This document shows positions 12,143 to 23,071 of a stretch of 64,000 nt of DNA, piece by piece. The position numbers and the translations under genes were made by a program. This stretch comes from Vigna angularis (lineage: Eukaryota; Streptophyta; Magnoliopsida; Fabales; Fabaceae), in contig NC_068976.1 of the NCBI RefSeq assembly GCF_016808095.1, positions 1,818,001-1,882,000 on the forward strand. The letters are read 5' to 3'. The number at the start of each line of letters is the position of its first letter. Position 1 is the first letter of the stretch. The notes beneath the pieces are model-generated. The model was given only the letters and a program-made list of their open reading frames with translations, was not told the origin of the DNA and did not search any database.

Positions 12143-14920
12143 CACTACAAAAAAGAAGGGCATTACCGAAAGCCAAGAGCCCACGGAAACAGCCCGAAAC
12201 CGTCGGTAAAAGGTAATTACAGACGGCTTATCGACGACCAAAGAGCCCTCGGTAAATCCCTTGTTGCACTACTTTTGGCTCTTCGTTTTTTATTTTGCTT
12301 GCGTGCTTAATCTGATCTAGTGCCTCTCCTAGGTTCCTTTTGTGTCCCTCTATTGATTCAAGGCTTAAAATCATTTGAAATCCACTTGTTTGGCCTCCAA
12401 ATTGTGCCACAAAGTCTGTTACTTGAAATTAAAATCTGGTGCAGTGCAGATTTTTGTTGTGACTGGTTTAGTGTGTGGTAGGGTGTTGTGACGTTTTGGT
12501 GAGGCTTCCAACGGGGTAGCATACTAGGTAATGGAAGGGTTGCTGAATTGGACAAAGAAGTAGCTCTAAAAGTAGCAATTTGGCTTGATTTTCAGCAGCA
12601 TTTCACCAACTTGGAACCACTTTTTTAGGTTCTAACAACTCAAACTTCGAGTTTTACCTAATTCTTTGCTTTTGACTAGTTTCCTAGGTTCATTTCACTA
12701 CTTTAGACTTGTTAGGATGTTGACATTACTTAAAATGAGTCTATATTAGGTGAATTGACAATTTCTCACCTTATAAGTACACTTTTTATAATCTAAATAC
12801 TCAAACTTTGAGTTTTAGGTTATTCTTTGCTTTTCACCACTTCAACAACTTTGTTTGGTGAATTGAAACTTGTTAAAACTCAAATTTAACTCAAAACCAA
12901 ACTGCTACTCAAAATCACCTTTCTACTTCCTAAAATTGACTCAAAATTGGTGGTTTTGGAAGTGATTTTGTGCCTAAGCCATTCTGACACTTTGCTAATC
13001 ATTTTAACAGTTTTAACTCATCAAAATACACTTGTTTGAACTCTAATTAGGCATAAAACAGAACTGCAACTCAGATTCACTTTGCAAGTTCCAAAAATGG
13101 CTCAAATATGATGGTTTGACATACTAAATTGCATATAGGTCATTCTAACTTCATATCAATGGTTCTAACAGCTTTAATACATCAATGTGTACTTGTTTAA
13201 ACTTCCAAACATCACAAAATCAAAGCAGAACGAAAAATGACATGTAAAACCATTGTCTAGAATCAATTTAGGCTTTTATTCAGATTTTCAAGTCCATTGT
13301 CAGCCTTGGACTTGTAAAACTAGATTATACCATGTCCTAGAATTGTGAGGTAAAGTAGGTTGTGTGTTATGGGACATTGTTGAGTTCAAGTGTGGGGGTA
13401 TCATTGAAAAAGAGGCATATGTGACAGAGTTTATGGTTAAAATAGTTTGGGAATCATTGAAAAATGAGAGAAAAAGCAGGAACAAAATGAGAAAATTCTG
13501 GTGAAGAAGAAATATAAGATCAGTATAGTGTTTCAAAAGCATCCCTAGGTCAAACAGACACAACATCTATAGACAGGCAACCAAAAAAGGTTGGCCTTAA
13601 AATGGTCAGGAAAGATGAGGAGAGCATTCAAGATCTGTCTTGATCTTTTAAAAGTGTTAAAATTAAGTACCTCAGAAAAAGAGAAGGAAGTATCCAAATC
13701 ATATGAAGCGATGGTCAAATCCTCTTCCAATCTAGCTATATAAAGGAAAAATGCACATTCTGTTTCCATATCAGAAAGACCATATGATGAGGAAAACAAT
13801 AATTCCACAAGGAAATCAATGCAATGTGAAAGGGAGACAAGTAGAGTTATTGTTAATGGTGGTGCTTCCACTTCCAATTTTGATCGTGACAATGTTAAAG
13901 AGAAATTCCAGGTAGAAAAAGTGAGTGCATTGTGTGAGATTAAACTCAAATCTTCCCTTAAATCTACTGTGAAAAGAACCTAGCTGCACCAGTACTTGGG
14001 AAGATGCAAAAGAGTTTATACGAGAGAGGTTTTCAAATAAACTATGATTATATGAAGAACTACATCTATTCAATCAAGTTGAATCACCTCCAATGCCATG
14101 TCTTCTTACACCACACACTAATTACAAACTATAGTTCCAATTATTTGGTAAATTGGACTCAACCTAAAGGGTTTAACGTCATTCTCATATCCTGCACATC
14201 CAACCATTACTCAATCTCAATTCTTTTCTTACCACAACAACATTCAGCTAGCATTGTTCACATATATATCATGAGCATTCAAATAACACCATTTATAAAC
14301 AAATCTCATGATAAAGTTTATAGTATACAACACAAACGAATCAAAGCAACAAAACTAACCCACGACCAAACCCAAAGTTGCCAAAAACAGGGCCTAACCT
14401 CTTGAGACGATAACAAGAATAGTAGATGACGATAGGAGACAAAACCCTACCAGGGACCCTCGACCTTAATCCCTCAACAAAGACCCTACACCTCTTCTGT
14501 GAATGACCTTACAATAGCCTGCAACCGAAAAAATTCAATACACAGAACACATTCCCAATTTGCAAAATGGGAGAAGGACAACTTACCAGTGACCGCAAAC
14601 GATGGCGGAATAGACGACCAACCACAATGGTCGGTAAGAGGCTCTCTGATAGGTGACGAGAACTGAACAAATGAAGCAGACGACACAAGGGAGCCTCTGT
14701 GAAGGAAGAAAGGTGCTCAATAGGGATACAGAGAAAAACGTTCAAAAAGGAATGTTTCATTCGAAGAGGGAAACTAAATCCCAAAAATGTTTAATCCAAT
14801 TTCTTGAGCCCTTTACCGGCGGCCCACATCCTTCGGAAGATCCTTCGATAAAAAAAGATTACCGATGGCCTATAGGCCTTCGGTAAATACCCGCCGGTAA
14901 TTTTAACATTTCTTGTAGTG
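12143..14920. mobile_element. Non-autonomous CACTA (En/Spm) transposon
   Basis: The left end is CACTACAAAAAAGAAGGGC and the right end is ACATTTCTTGTAGTG, the inverted CACTA terminus. The flanks carry a perfect 3-bp target duplication GTT (12140-12142 and 14921-14923), as expected for this superfamily. Both ends carry subterminal repeats in both orientations based on TTACCGA / CGTCGGTAA (12160-12260 and 14810-14900), the usual transposase-binding arrangement. No transposase is encoded in the 2778 bp. The interior has imperfect duplicated segments (about 12620-12880 and 12880-13200) and a protein-like piece that may be captured gene sequence. Confidence 0.9.
13640..13985 (+). pseudogene. Protein-like fragment inside the CACTA element
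   Basis: One plus-strand frame reads as amino-acid sequence of ordinary composition for about 110 codons, with few stops. It includes serine/lysine-rich segments such as RVIVNGGASTSNFDRDNVKE near 13840-13900. CACTA elements often pick up host exons, so this could be captured coding sequence. I do not recognise the family. A long opposite-strand frame covering the same bases looks like a shadow. Confidence 0.3.
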
Positions 14921-14923
14921 GTT

Positions 14924-15515
14924 GGCGTTATAATATGCTGAAATTTCTATTTTTGTCTATTTTCAACAGTCAAATCTGATTTGTAGAGAGGAGTATAATC
15001 AAGAGAACACCAAGAATAGACTCAATTGAAATTAGATATTAGCTACCACTTTGCTTCATGATGAAGAATTTGAATCTCTATGAAGGGTAGCTCAAAACAA
15101 GACTGTCCAATGAAGAAGAGAAAAGTGGGAAATGACTTTTTATCGACAACTATTGTCTAGATATTCTCATAATTTCTTATAATAAAAAAGAAACAATTTT
15201 ATATTATAGTATAAATAAAATAAAATTAAAAATGAAAACCATGTAAAATATTATAGCACATAAACCTTTCCTCCATTAAATGTTTTGTACAAAAAACCAA
15301 TGTTCCATCTCCAACGCTCACAAATTTTAGTTTTAGAATACAAAAACATCACTAGAAGAATGAACAAGTAAGTGTACTGTCTTCTTACAAGTTGCAATGC
15401 AAAAATCCAAGAGGGATCTCTAATCTATCTATTGTTTGTACATTTGAGGTTGTATAAATAGAAACATTATTTGTTTCCATCTATATTATTAATGTTGCTG
15501 CAAATTGCACCAGTG
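14924..15515. other. Intergenic; no gene seen
   Basis: AT-rich sequence between the CACTA element and the next solo LTR. No reading frame, RNA or repeat boundary could be supported. Confidence 0.5.
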
Positions 15516-15520
15516 ATAAC

Positions 15521-18408
15521 TATTGATAGGGGGAGCAATGTGAATGTTAAACCCAATCCCTTATGTGTTTGGTTTTTTATGATGACAACACATATATGTT
15601 TCCGCGACAACAACATAAATGCTTTAATTGTTTCTTGCATAGATTATGCAAAGTCGTACTTATATATTTGCTTGTGCTTGAACTATATGTTATGCATATT
15701 CATTGTTTAAGAATGAATCTTTGTAGATGTTGTTTTTGATGGTGTACATGATGATGAACATTGTATAATGGACATTTTTGTTGATGGACATTAAAGATCT
15801 ATTTTATAGTTATCTTGCACAAAAATGGCATAACAAATGTTTGATATTATTGATGTGTGTGCTTGATAGATGTATTAACGATTGGAAAAAGGTTTACATG
15901 GTTAAAAGGATTGAAAATGTATTTCTGGTATAATTTAATCTGTTAAGCAATCCATGTAATATGTTAAATTGTTTCAAATTTATTGTATGCTTTATTAGAG
16001 GCAAATTGTTCTAACATAATCTGGTATACAATGTGTATAACTGATTAAGTAAGAAAGTTAGCCAATACATGTTTTCAAAAGAGTGAAAATCTAATTTAAA
16101 AGAAGTTTGAAATTGAAATTTTGCTTTAGTGTTGGACATAACCGATTACATAAGTTGTATAATCGGTTAAGTCATTTTCATATGATGAATTCAATTTCCT
16201 TCAAGTCAATATTGTTATAACGTTCATATTCCATTTATTTTTGGCTGTTAAGAATTGTTTAATCGATTACATGTGCCAAATAATCTGTTATAAGTTGTAT
16301 TTTGAAATGCTATCAAAAACTATTAAACTAGCTGGAAAAACGTAGTCGATTACATTAATAGCGTAATCAATTAAAATGCGTCAGGATTTCAAAAATCCTA
16401 TAAATAACTGTCTTGCGTGCTGTTTCAAACTAATCTTTAAACATTCAATTTCATAACTAACATTTTGATTAAGTTTTGATTACAGGAGCATCCAAGAAAA
16501 ATCTTGAAGAATCAAGGATCAACTTTGGGTTTATACATCAGGATTCTATCAAGAAGTGTGCTTAAAGGTTGCTGATCATATCTGCACTATTAGAGTGTCT
16601 ATTGTGAAGATCAAGTTTATCTTTTTCAATCTATAGACTGAGTTTTCTATGTGTTTGTGCCATAGGAGAGAACTGTGTTTGTTCTCATTTGAGACTTGGG
16701 ATTGCTCTCAAGGTTTTCTTAGAGAATGTAATTTCTCTAAGGTTACAGAATGTTGGGATTGTTTTTTGGGTTGTGAGAGTGTGAAGGTGTTGATAACAGT
16801 TGATTTAACCGTTATTTGAGAGTAAATTCTAATAACAAATGAACCCTTTTTGACTTAGAAACTTGCTTATTCTCTTATTTTTTAACTTATGTTGGTGAAT
16901 AAGAGAGTTGAGGTTATACTTGAAGATTTTATCACTAAATTCCCTTGATTTTGTAGGAAATTGGGATGAATTGGAAGAGGAGTTAAATGTCAAGAAGTTG
17001 GAACTCAGAAAGGACAGAAAGAGCACCAGAAGAGAAGGCTGCTAAAGGACATAGGACGCTTGGGCGCCCTTCTCTAGGGCCCTCAGCGTAGGAGTCTCGC
17101 AGTCACACCTGAGCCCCTTTCAGGGACGCTGAGCGCCAGTCTTCAAGTAACGTTTCACGCCAGGGCGCCCTTCTTGGGGCGCTAAGCGCCATCCTCTCGC
17201 AAGCTCGCCTGGGCACCCTAAGTAGGGGCGCTGAGCGATGTCAACGTTGGCCCATGATCCAATTCAACCTTATTTAAGGATTTACACGTCCTAGAGGGAG
17301 TATCTTTTGACAGAATTGACACAAATTCAGATTTTTCCAACTTTCTGGAGGCAGAAGTGGATGCAGAAGCTCTCCTCTTTAGTTTTTAGGGTTTATCTTT
17401 CTTTCTCATTCCATTGTTCATCTAGTTTCTCCATGACAAGGGGGAACTAAATTCAATTTGTTGTTGGGGGATGATGTAACCTTGTGAACTCTCATGTATT
17501 TGAATTGATTCCAATTTATTTGTGCTTCTTTCATTAAGTGTTATGGTTATTCTTCTTTGCTCTATGCTTGTTATGTTTAACTTATTCATGACATGATCAT
17601 TGGTTTTCGTGATATGGACACATACGAAGAAACCTAGATCTAGAGAATTTTCTCCCAAAAGTAGTATTACCTAGACATAGGGATATGAGTTTTGGTTATC
17701 TTAAGCTTCTACTCGTAATGCAGAATTAATTACTAGTAATACAAGACATTGTGATCTAGTAATTAAGGATAAGCTTTCTTCGCCGAGACATCGAGTTTTA
17801 AGTAATTTAGAAAGTGATATTAACATTAATGAAGAAGATGAATTCATATATGCATGAGAGTAAACTAGGTGAAATCTAAACACCAACAACATATTCATCT
17901 CATATTTTCAATATCATCCATTCCTTTTTGTGTTTTCTTCAATTGATCAAAAGTGCATTCATATTTACTTTCTTATTTTTTCATTCAAAACCCTAAAATT
18001 GTTCTTCAAAGTCTTAATTAGTTAAGAAATTACATGACTATTTAGTGTCGTGAGTCGCTTGGGAAACGATACTTGGTGTTACCAATTATTATTACTTAAT
18101 ACAATTCGGTACACTTGTCGACATCTTAACAGGCATTTTTTGTATTCTTTCTTATAAATTTAATCATTATAGTGGTACCCTTGAACTAAGGTTGTTGAAG
18201 AAGAGTAGATGTAGGCTTGGATGAACCAGTATAAAAATCTGTGTTGGTTTTCTTATCCTTTAACTCCTTTACTGCATTATACGTTTTATTATCTTGTGTG
18301 TTAAAGAACTTTCTAAAGATTCTCAAAAAGATAGTAAAAGAAAGCATTTTTATTAAAAATCAATTCATCCCCCTCTTGGTAAGAGAAATTGGCCTAACAT
18401 TTCTTACA
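15521..18408 (+). mobile_element. Sirevirus-like solo LTR, interrupted
   Basis: The LTR starts TATTGATAGGGGGAGCAATG (canonical TG mutated to TA) and ends ACATTTCTTACA. It is flanked by a perfect 5-bp target duplication ATAAC at 15516-15520 and 18409-18413. It is the same family as 5524-6925, with AACCGATTACATAAG and AATCGATTAC motifs, a GAACCAGTATAAAAATC TATA region near 18220, and TCATCCCCCTCTTGGTAAG close to the end. Its own length is about 1547 bp; the rest is a second solo LTR nested at 16791-18131. Confidence 0.87.
16791..18131 (+). mobile_element. Gypsy-like solo LTR nested in the Sirevirus LTR
   Basis: This 1341-bp insert begins TGATAACAGTTGATTTAACC and ends GACATCTTAACA. The flanking 5-mers are GGTGT (16786-16790) and GGCAT (18132-18136), a degraded target duplication at best. 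The insert contains a GC-rich block near 17050-17240 with repeated GCGCC / GCTGAGCGC words. It ends with a GGGAAACGATACTTGGTG segment (18060-18080) typical of long plant Gypsy LTRs. Family assignment is by resemblance only. Confidence 0.7.
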
Positions 18409-18584
18409 ATAACAATCATAATCAAAGCAAACAGACTTCTGAAAATCTGATTGAATTCAGGATGAAAGTTAAATACTATCATTTTATTAAAAATAGAGAC
18501 ATGATAAATATCCCCAGTACTGTCTAACTTCAATCCACATTTTTAAACAAGAAGGTCAAGAACATTTTGAAATTAAATTAACAC

Positions 18585-18932
18585 TTAGATCCCCTGCTCA
18601 AGCATTGCTCGAACCCTCATTGGAAGACCATATAGCCGGATAAAGCCAACAGCATCAGCTTGATCATATATCTGACCACTTTCAAGCGATGAGATGTCTT
18701 GCCCATAGAAGCTAAAGTGACTTGTACGACTGGTTACGGTAACAAAACCTTTGTACAATTTCAAAGTCACAGAACCTGTTCTTGTCTTTGTCATCTTCTG
18801 CATAAAGGCAACCATGGACTCCCTAAGAGTATCAAACCATCTGCCAACATACACTGACTCTGCATATTTAAGCGCCAATGAATCTTTTACTTGGATTATT
18901 TCTCGATCAAGTGTCAAAAACTCCAACTCACG
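18585..18932 (-). pseudogene. Argininosuccinate synthase, C-terminal fragment
   Basis: The minus strand encodes about 116 residues matching the C-terminal end of plant argininosuccinate synthase, the arginine-pathway enzyme that joins citrulline and aspartate. The match runs from ELEFLTLDREIIQVKDSLAL through GSVTLKLYKGFVTV to IRLYGLPMRVRAMLEQGI and the natural stop codon. The N-terminal ATP- and citrulline-binding parts are absent and nothing upstream continues the protein. Immediately before the fragment the frame is closed by a stop. Some residues look changed relative to the family consensus that I remember. It is a stranded gene piece, perhaps the last exon of a lost or transposon-moved copy. 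Confidence 0.85.
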
Positions 18933-18945
18933 CGATTAATGCTAG

Positions 18946-19930
18946 CTTTGGCCTCAACAACAAATTTAGGATCAGGTTCGTGTTTATCAACAGGTTCTCT
19001 CATTGCCAAATATATTTAAATTTTTATGATTACATTAACAGATATGAAAACAAGAAATCCAGTTACTAGTGTGCTAGAGTAAGAGGAAAAATTGGATGCT
19101 CCTGTTACAAAAACACAGTAAGGTGAAAGTGGTAGTTATGCAATTTCCATTCTATTTTTCTATTTGGTCTTATTCACAATTGGTTGGGAAACATTAAAGA
19201 AATGAAATGAAAACAATCAAATCAAAAAGCAATGGTAGTGTAAATGTTTTACATTGTCATGCCAACATAGATTGATATATATTCTAAGACTATTGAGTTT
19301 AGTTAACTTCTTATTCACATATCTAAGTTGATATCTAATTGGCTAATGAAACTCTAAATATCTTTATACTACTAACAGTATATGAAAATTAAATTTAATG
19401 AAAAATGATAAGATTGTTGAGAATAGGGATGAAACATTCCATTAAAAACTAAGGGGAATCAACATTTGAAGAGCCTTAGTATGGGAGCACTTAGATGCAA
19501 ATATAGTAAGATAAGTTATTACATATTAAAGTAGTAAACATTGCTTAAAGAATCAAGGTGTTCCGTTTAGCATTTTGAAGTATTGATTCAAAGCAGAAAA
19601 AAAAACAACTAACAAAAAGTTGGCTTGAAATAATAAGAAACTCTTATATTTGCCCTAAAATGGTTGATACATCACGTTGAGTCTTGGTTACGCGATTGCA
19701 ATATGCAGTTTGAGTTTCTAGATTGCTTTGTTTGCAGATTGCTATGAGAAGCGATTTGAAGATTGTCCCTATGATATTAGGGTTCTCAAATTAGGGGCGA
19801 AAGAAGGCTTTATGATGGTTGGTTGCGCAAAGGAGAAGACACCATGGTGTGCGATGCGAAGACGAAGCTTGGCGTTGCGATTTGCATGGATGAGTTTCTT
19901 CTCTGGGTGCAATTTACGGTTGCTGCATTG
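18946..19930. other. Intergenic; no gene recognised
   Basis: Mixed AT-rich sequence. On the minus strand at about 18940-19000 a short open stretch (DPKFVVEAKASIN) lies directly upstream of the argininosuccinate synthase piece but does not belong to that enzyme and was not identified. A small plus-strand frame at 19728-19931 has no recognisable features and ends at the Sirevirus fragment. Confidence 0.35.
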
Positions 19931-21820
19931 AGTTCAACAATAGTGCTTGTGGTTTTTTTCATTTCCAAAAACATATGTTATGCATACAAAAAAAAAATCA
20001 CATATCAATCAGAGTGGTATGCTATAATCAACACAATAATGTTCCCATACAGTACACACATGTGTTATTATTAATTATGTGTTGTCATCATCAAAAACAC
20101 AGTTATCATTGAGATTGTGGGTTCAGCTAAACCTGTGCTTCCCCTATCCACAATCTCAATAATCTCCCCCTTTTTTGATGATGCACAACCATGATTAATA
20201 AAACCATGTTGTACAATCACAATCACAAATTATTCACAATTACAATTTTCCAATTTCATCAAATTCTCCCCCTTTGTGCATTATCAAAAAAGGTATACAG
20301 AGTATATTGTAATTGAGACACAGATGATCAACCAAATAGAGATGCATTAGTTAAGATAAAAAAATTAATTTGATGCTCCCCCTATCAATGATATTCACAT
20401 GAATTTATTGTTTTCTCCCCCTTAATGAAAACATGTGAACAACTTAGCAATATGCAATGCTCCCCCTTTCATTATGCGTGTTTCAACTTCAATTCACAAA
20501 TGCACAATGCAGTAATATCAGAGCATGTATCAGAGCATATAAGAGCATATTCAAGCAATGTATCAGAGCAAGATTACAACAGTAATGTCAGAACATAATT
20601 GATACATTTTGAATCACCAAAACAGTTTAAAACACTTAATATCTCAAAACATATTCACAGCGGATAAACATAGAGATATAAGATGCATAAACATTTAACA
20701 AATAGTAAGTCAAGGTTAGAATATATCAGGTAATAGAAGTTTGGAATCTTCAAACCGAATGTCGAAACCCAATCTATTAGAGTTCTGTCGTAATCGATTT
20801 CTTTGCTGTAGAGTATTGTAGATATTCCATTCTAGCTCAGTCAACAAGTATTGTTCCTGCATAACCTTTCAGGTTCAACTAGATCAAATAATTTAGTAAC
20901 AATGCCATGCAGTAATCAACCATAGGTAATGTATGAATATGAAATTATGTGAATATAACAGTAAAAAAATCAAATTGCATACATACACATTTGTGTTAAT
21001 CGATTTTGTTAATCAGTTTCACACACTCAACCACAAATATGATCATTCAAACACAAATTGATTTAAATTGAAAGTTGATTTCATTCATGATCACAAGGAT
21101 TACAATCAGGTGAAAGAAAAAAACTTATGGCATTTAATGCCACACATTACAAACCACAAAACATAAAGATCTAATTGTTTTTAGGTTATTTTCTTATTAT
21201 TCTTCTTCAAGTAGTTACTAAGAAGCATGTCACTGTTGCTCTCTTCACCAACATTGTCATCCTCACTCTCCTAATAAATTCTTGGTCAATATGTTTGAAA
21301 ATATGATCGTTAAATAAGTCGAGTCAAACATTCAATCAGTTTTCAAAATAACAACTAACTTAGTCGAATGCAAATAGCATGTAGTCGATTAAGTAAAATC
21401 ACTTAACACAATTTTGAAAACTTTTCACTTCAAAATAACTCACAGCAAACTTGAAAAGAGTCTGTGCAGACACTCGAGTTTTAATCGATTCATCCCATAA
21501 TGTAATCGACTTAAAACTGTTTGTTTTGACACACATTAAAGTTCAACCAAAGTGCTTGTGGTTTTTCATTTCCAACACCTTATGTCATGCATACACATAT
21601 AGAATCACATATTAAACATAGTGATATGCAATGAACCACACAATCATGTTCACAAATATGCTTATACAAATTTATCACAGTAAGTAAAAATATATAACAG
21701 AACATGTAACACAGAATACTCATGTGTTATTAATTATGTGTTGTCATCATTAAAAACACAGATATTATTGAGATTGTGAGTTCAGCTAAACCAGTGCTCC
21801 CCCTATCAATAATCTCAACA
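19931..21820 (-). mobile_element. Rearranged Sirevirus-like element with deletions
   Basis: Read on the minus strand, the piece starts with the first 546 bp of an LTR (21820 down to about 21275). It jumps to the 3' end of an internal region (21274-20162) and ends with the first 231 bp of the second LTR (20161-19931). The second half of the first LTR, the primer site and all coding domains are missing. Five GGGGGAG tracts precede the second LTR. Both LTR starts share TTGAGATT(G/A)T(T/G)GATAGG and GTTTAGCTGAAC wording with the solo LTR at 5524. Because both LTRs are truncated, no target duplication can be read. Confidence 0.78.
20162..20466 (-). other. Cluster of polypurine tracts before the 3' LTR
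   Basis: The word GGGGGAG occurs five times on the minus strand, as CTCCCCC at plus positions 20164, 20266, 20376, 20415 and 20460. The one closest to the LTR (AAAAAAGGGGGAGAT) abuts the LTR start and is the likely plus-strand primer. Multiple polypurine tracts upstream of the 3' LTR are a described hallmark of Sireviruses, which supports the family assignment. Confidence 0.75.
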
Positions 21821-22338
21821 GTATTCATCAACAAAACAACATTAAATGTATTCAACAATTTAACTGCATCAAGATGTGTCCAAAAGATATCACTTACCAC
21901 CTTAGATTCATCAACAAATCTACTCCAATGGATGTATTTATCAAATTCTAACATCATCATCAGTTGTTATAATTTAGTTCTTCAAACTCTCAATAATTTT
22001 TTATGAGTATATCTTGCATTATATACTTGCTTGATTGTTGTCACATTACAATCATTATTTTCTTTGAGGGAGAGGGAAATGTTTGCAAGCTTCACTTGAC
22101 TCTTAGTCATATCAATAAGCAATGATTGAAACTAAAAGTACCTTTTTCTTTCTATAAATTCAACCGTTATGTGATAATCTTGCAACTGCCAAATCCTAAA
22201 TTAACAATTCATTTATTTCCAAAGTCTAAATTGCATTAATGAACTCATAAAACATAGATAACACGTTATAACTAATTTTACTCAATTTAAATAAATTAAA
22301 TTTAAGTTTAGGGATAATAATGGACTGGAGTGAGATAG
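21821..22338. other. Intergenic; no gene seen
   Basis: AT-rich sequence between two Sirevirus-like pieces, with no supported reading frame or repeat boundary. Confidence 0.5.
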
Positions 22339-22343
22339 GTTTC

Positions 22344-23071
22344 TGTTGATAGGGGAGCAATATAAGTGTTAAACTCAATCCTTGATGTGTTTGGTTTTTG
22401 ATGATGACAACACATTGATTCAACACATATATGTTTTCATAACAACAACAGAAATGTGTATTTGTGATTGATACATATGTCGGTATGTAAATGTTTCTTT
22501 ATGATTGATACATATGATGATATGTTATTTGGTCTAAAGAAAGTAATACTCTTAAAGGATTCTTGAAGAACAAGTTGAAGCGCTTACTAGATGATCAAAT
22601 TCTGCACGACTAAGGTGTATTCTATTATGATCAGATTTCATTTTTTACAATCAAGAGGATCGTTGTTTCCTTGTGCGTTGGCCAGGAAGAAGAACGTGAG
22701 GTTCTTGGTACTTTGAGAAGAGTCTCAAAGGGTTGCTGCAGTTAAGAGGGATGTAGAGAGGTATTTTACATTTGAGAAGTGTTCTGTGTAAATCCTTGTT
22801 GTAAAAACTAAAATCTTTATAGTGAAAAGTCTTTCAATCTCAAGTTGATTGAAAGAGAATGAATGTATACATTGAGGCCGAATCAGGATAAAAAGATTGT
22901 GTTTGTTTTCCTTTCTCTATCTCTTTACTGCTTTATTATTCATAATTGTGTTGTGCGCATTTAAATATCATCTTAATTTTCCAGAAAGATTTAAAAAGAA
23001 AGAGTTTTTATCCTTTACCAATTCACCCCACCCCCTCTTAGTAAGAGAAACTAGTCATATATTTTCTTACA
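22344..23071 (+). repeat. Sirevirus-like LTR, internally shortened
   Basis: Starts TGTTGATAGGGGAGCAATAT and ends TATTTTCTTACA, with the family's GAATCAGGATAAAAAGAT region near 22880 and CCACCCCCTCTTAGTAAG near the end. At 728 bp it is about half the length of the other copies because the ATCGATTA-rich middle is missing. The flanking 5-mers (GTTTC and CCTCT) do not match, so it may have formed by recombination between elements. Confidence 0.78.

Noticed and set aside
13545..13949. 134-codon minus-strand frame in the CACTA element
   Set aside because: The plus strand over the same bases reads more like real protein; the minus frame is probably its shadow.
18585..18932. Functional argininosuccinate synthase
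   Set aside because: Only the C-terminal quarter is present, without the catalytic N-terminal domain or upstream exons.
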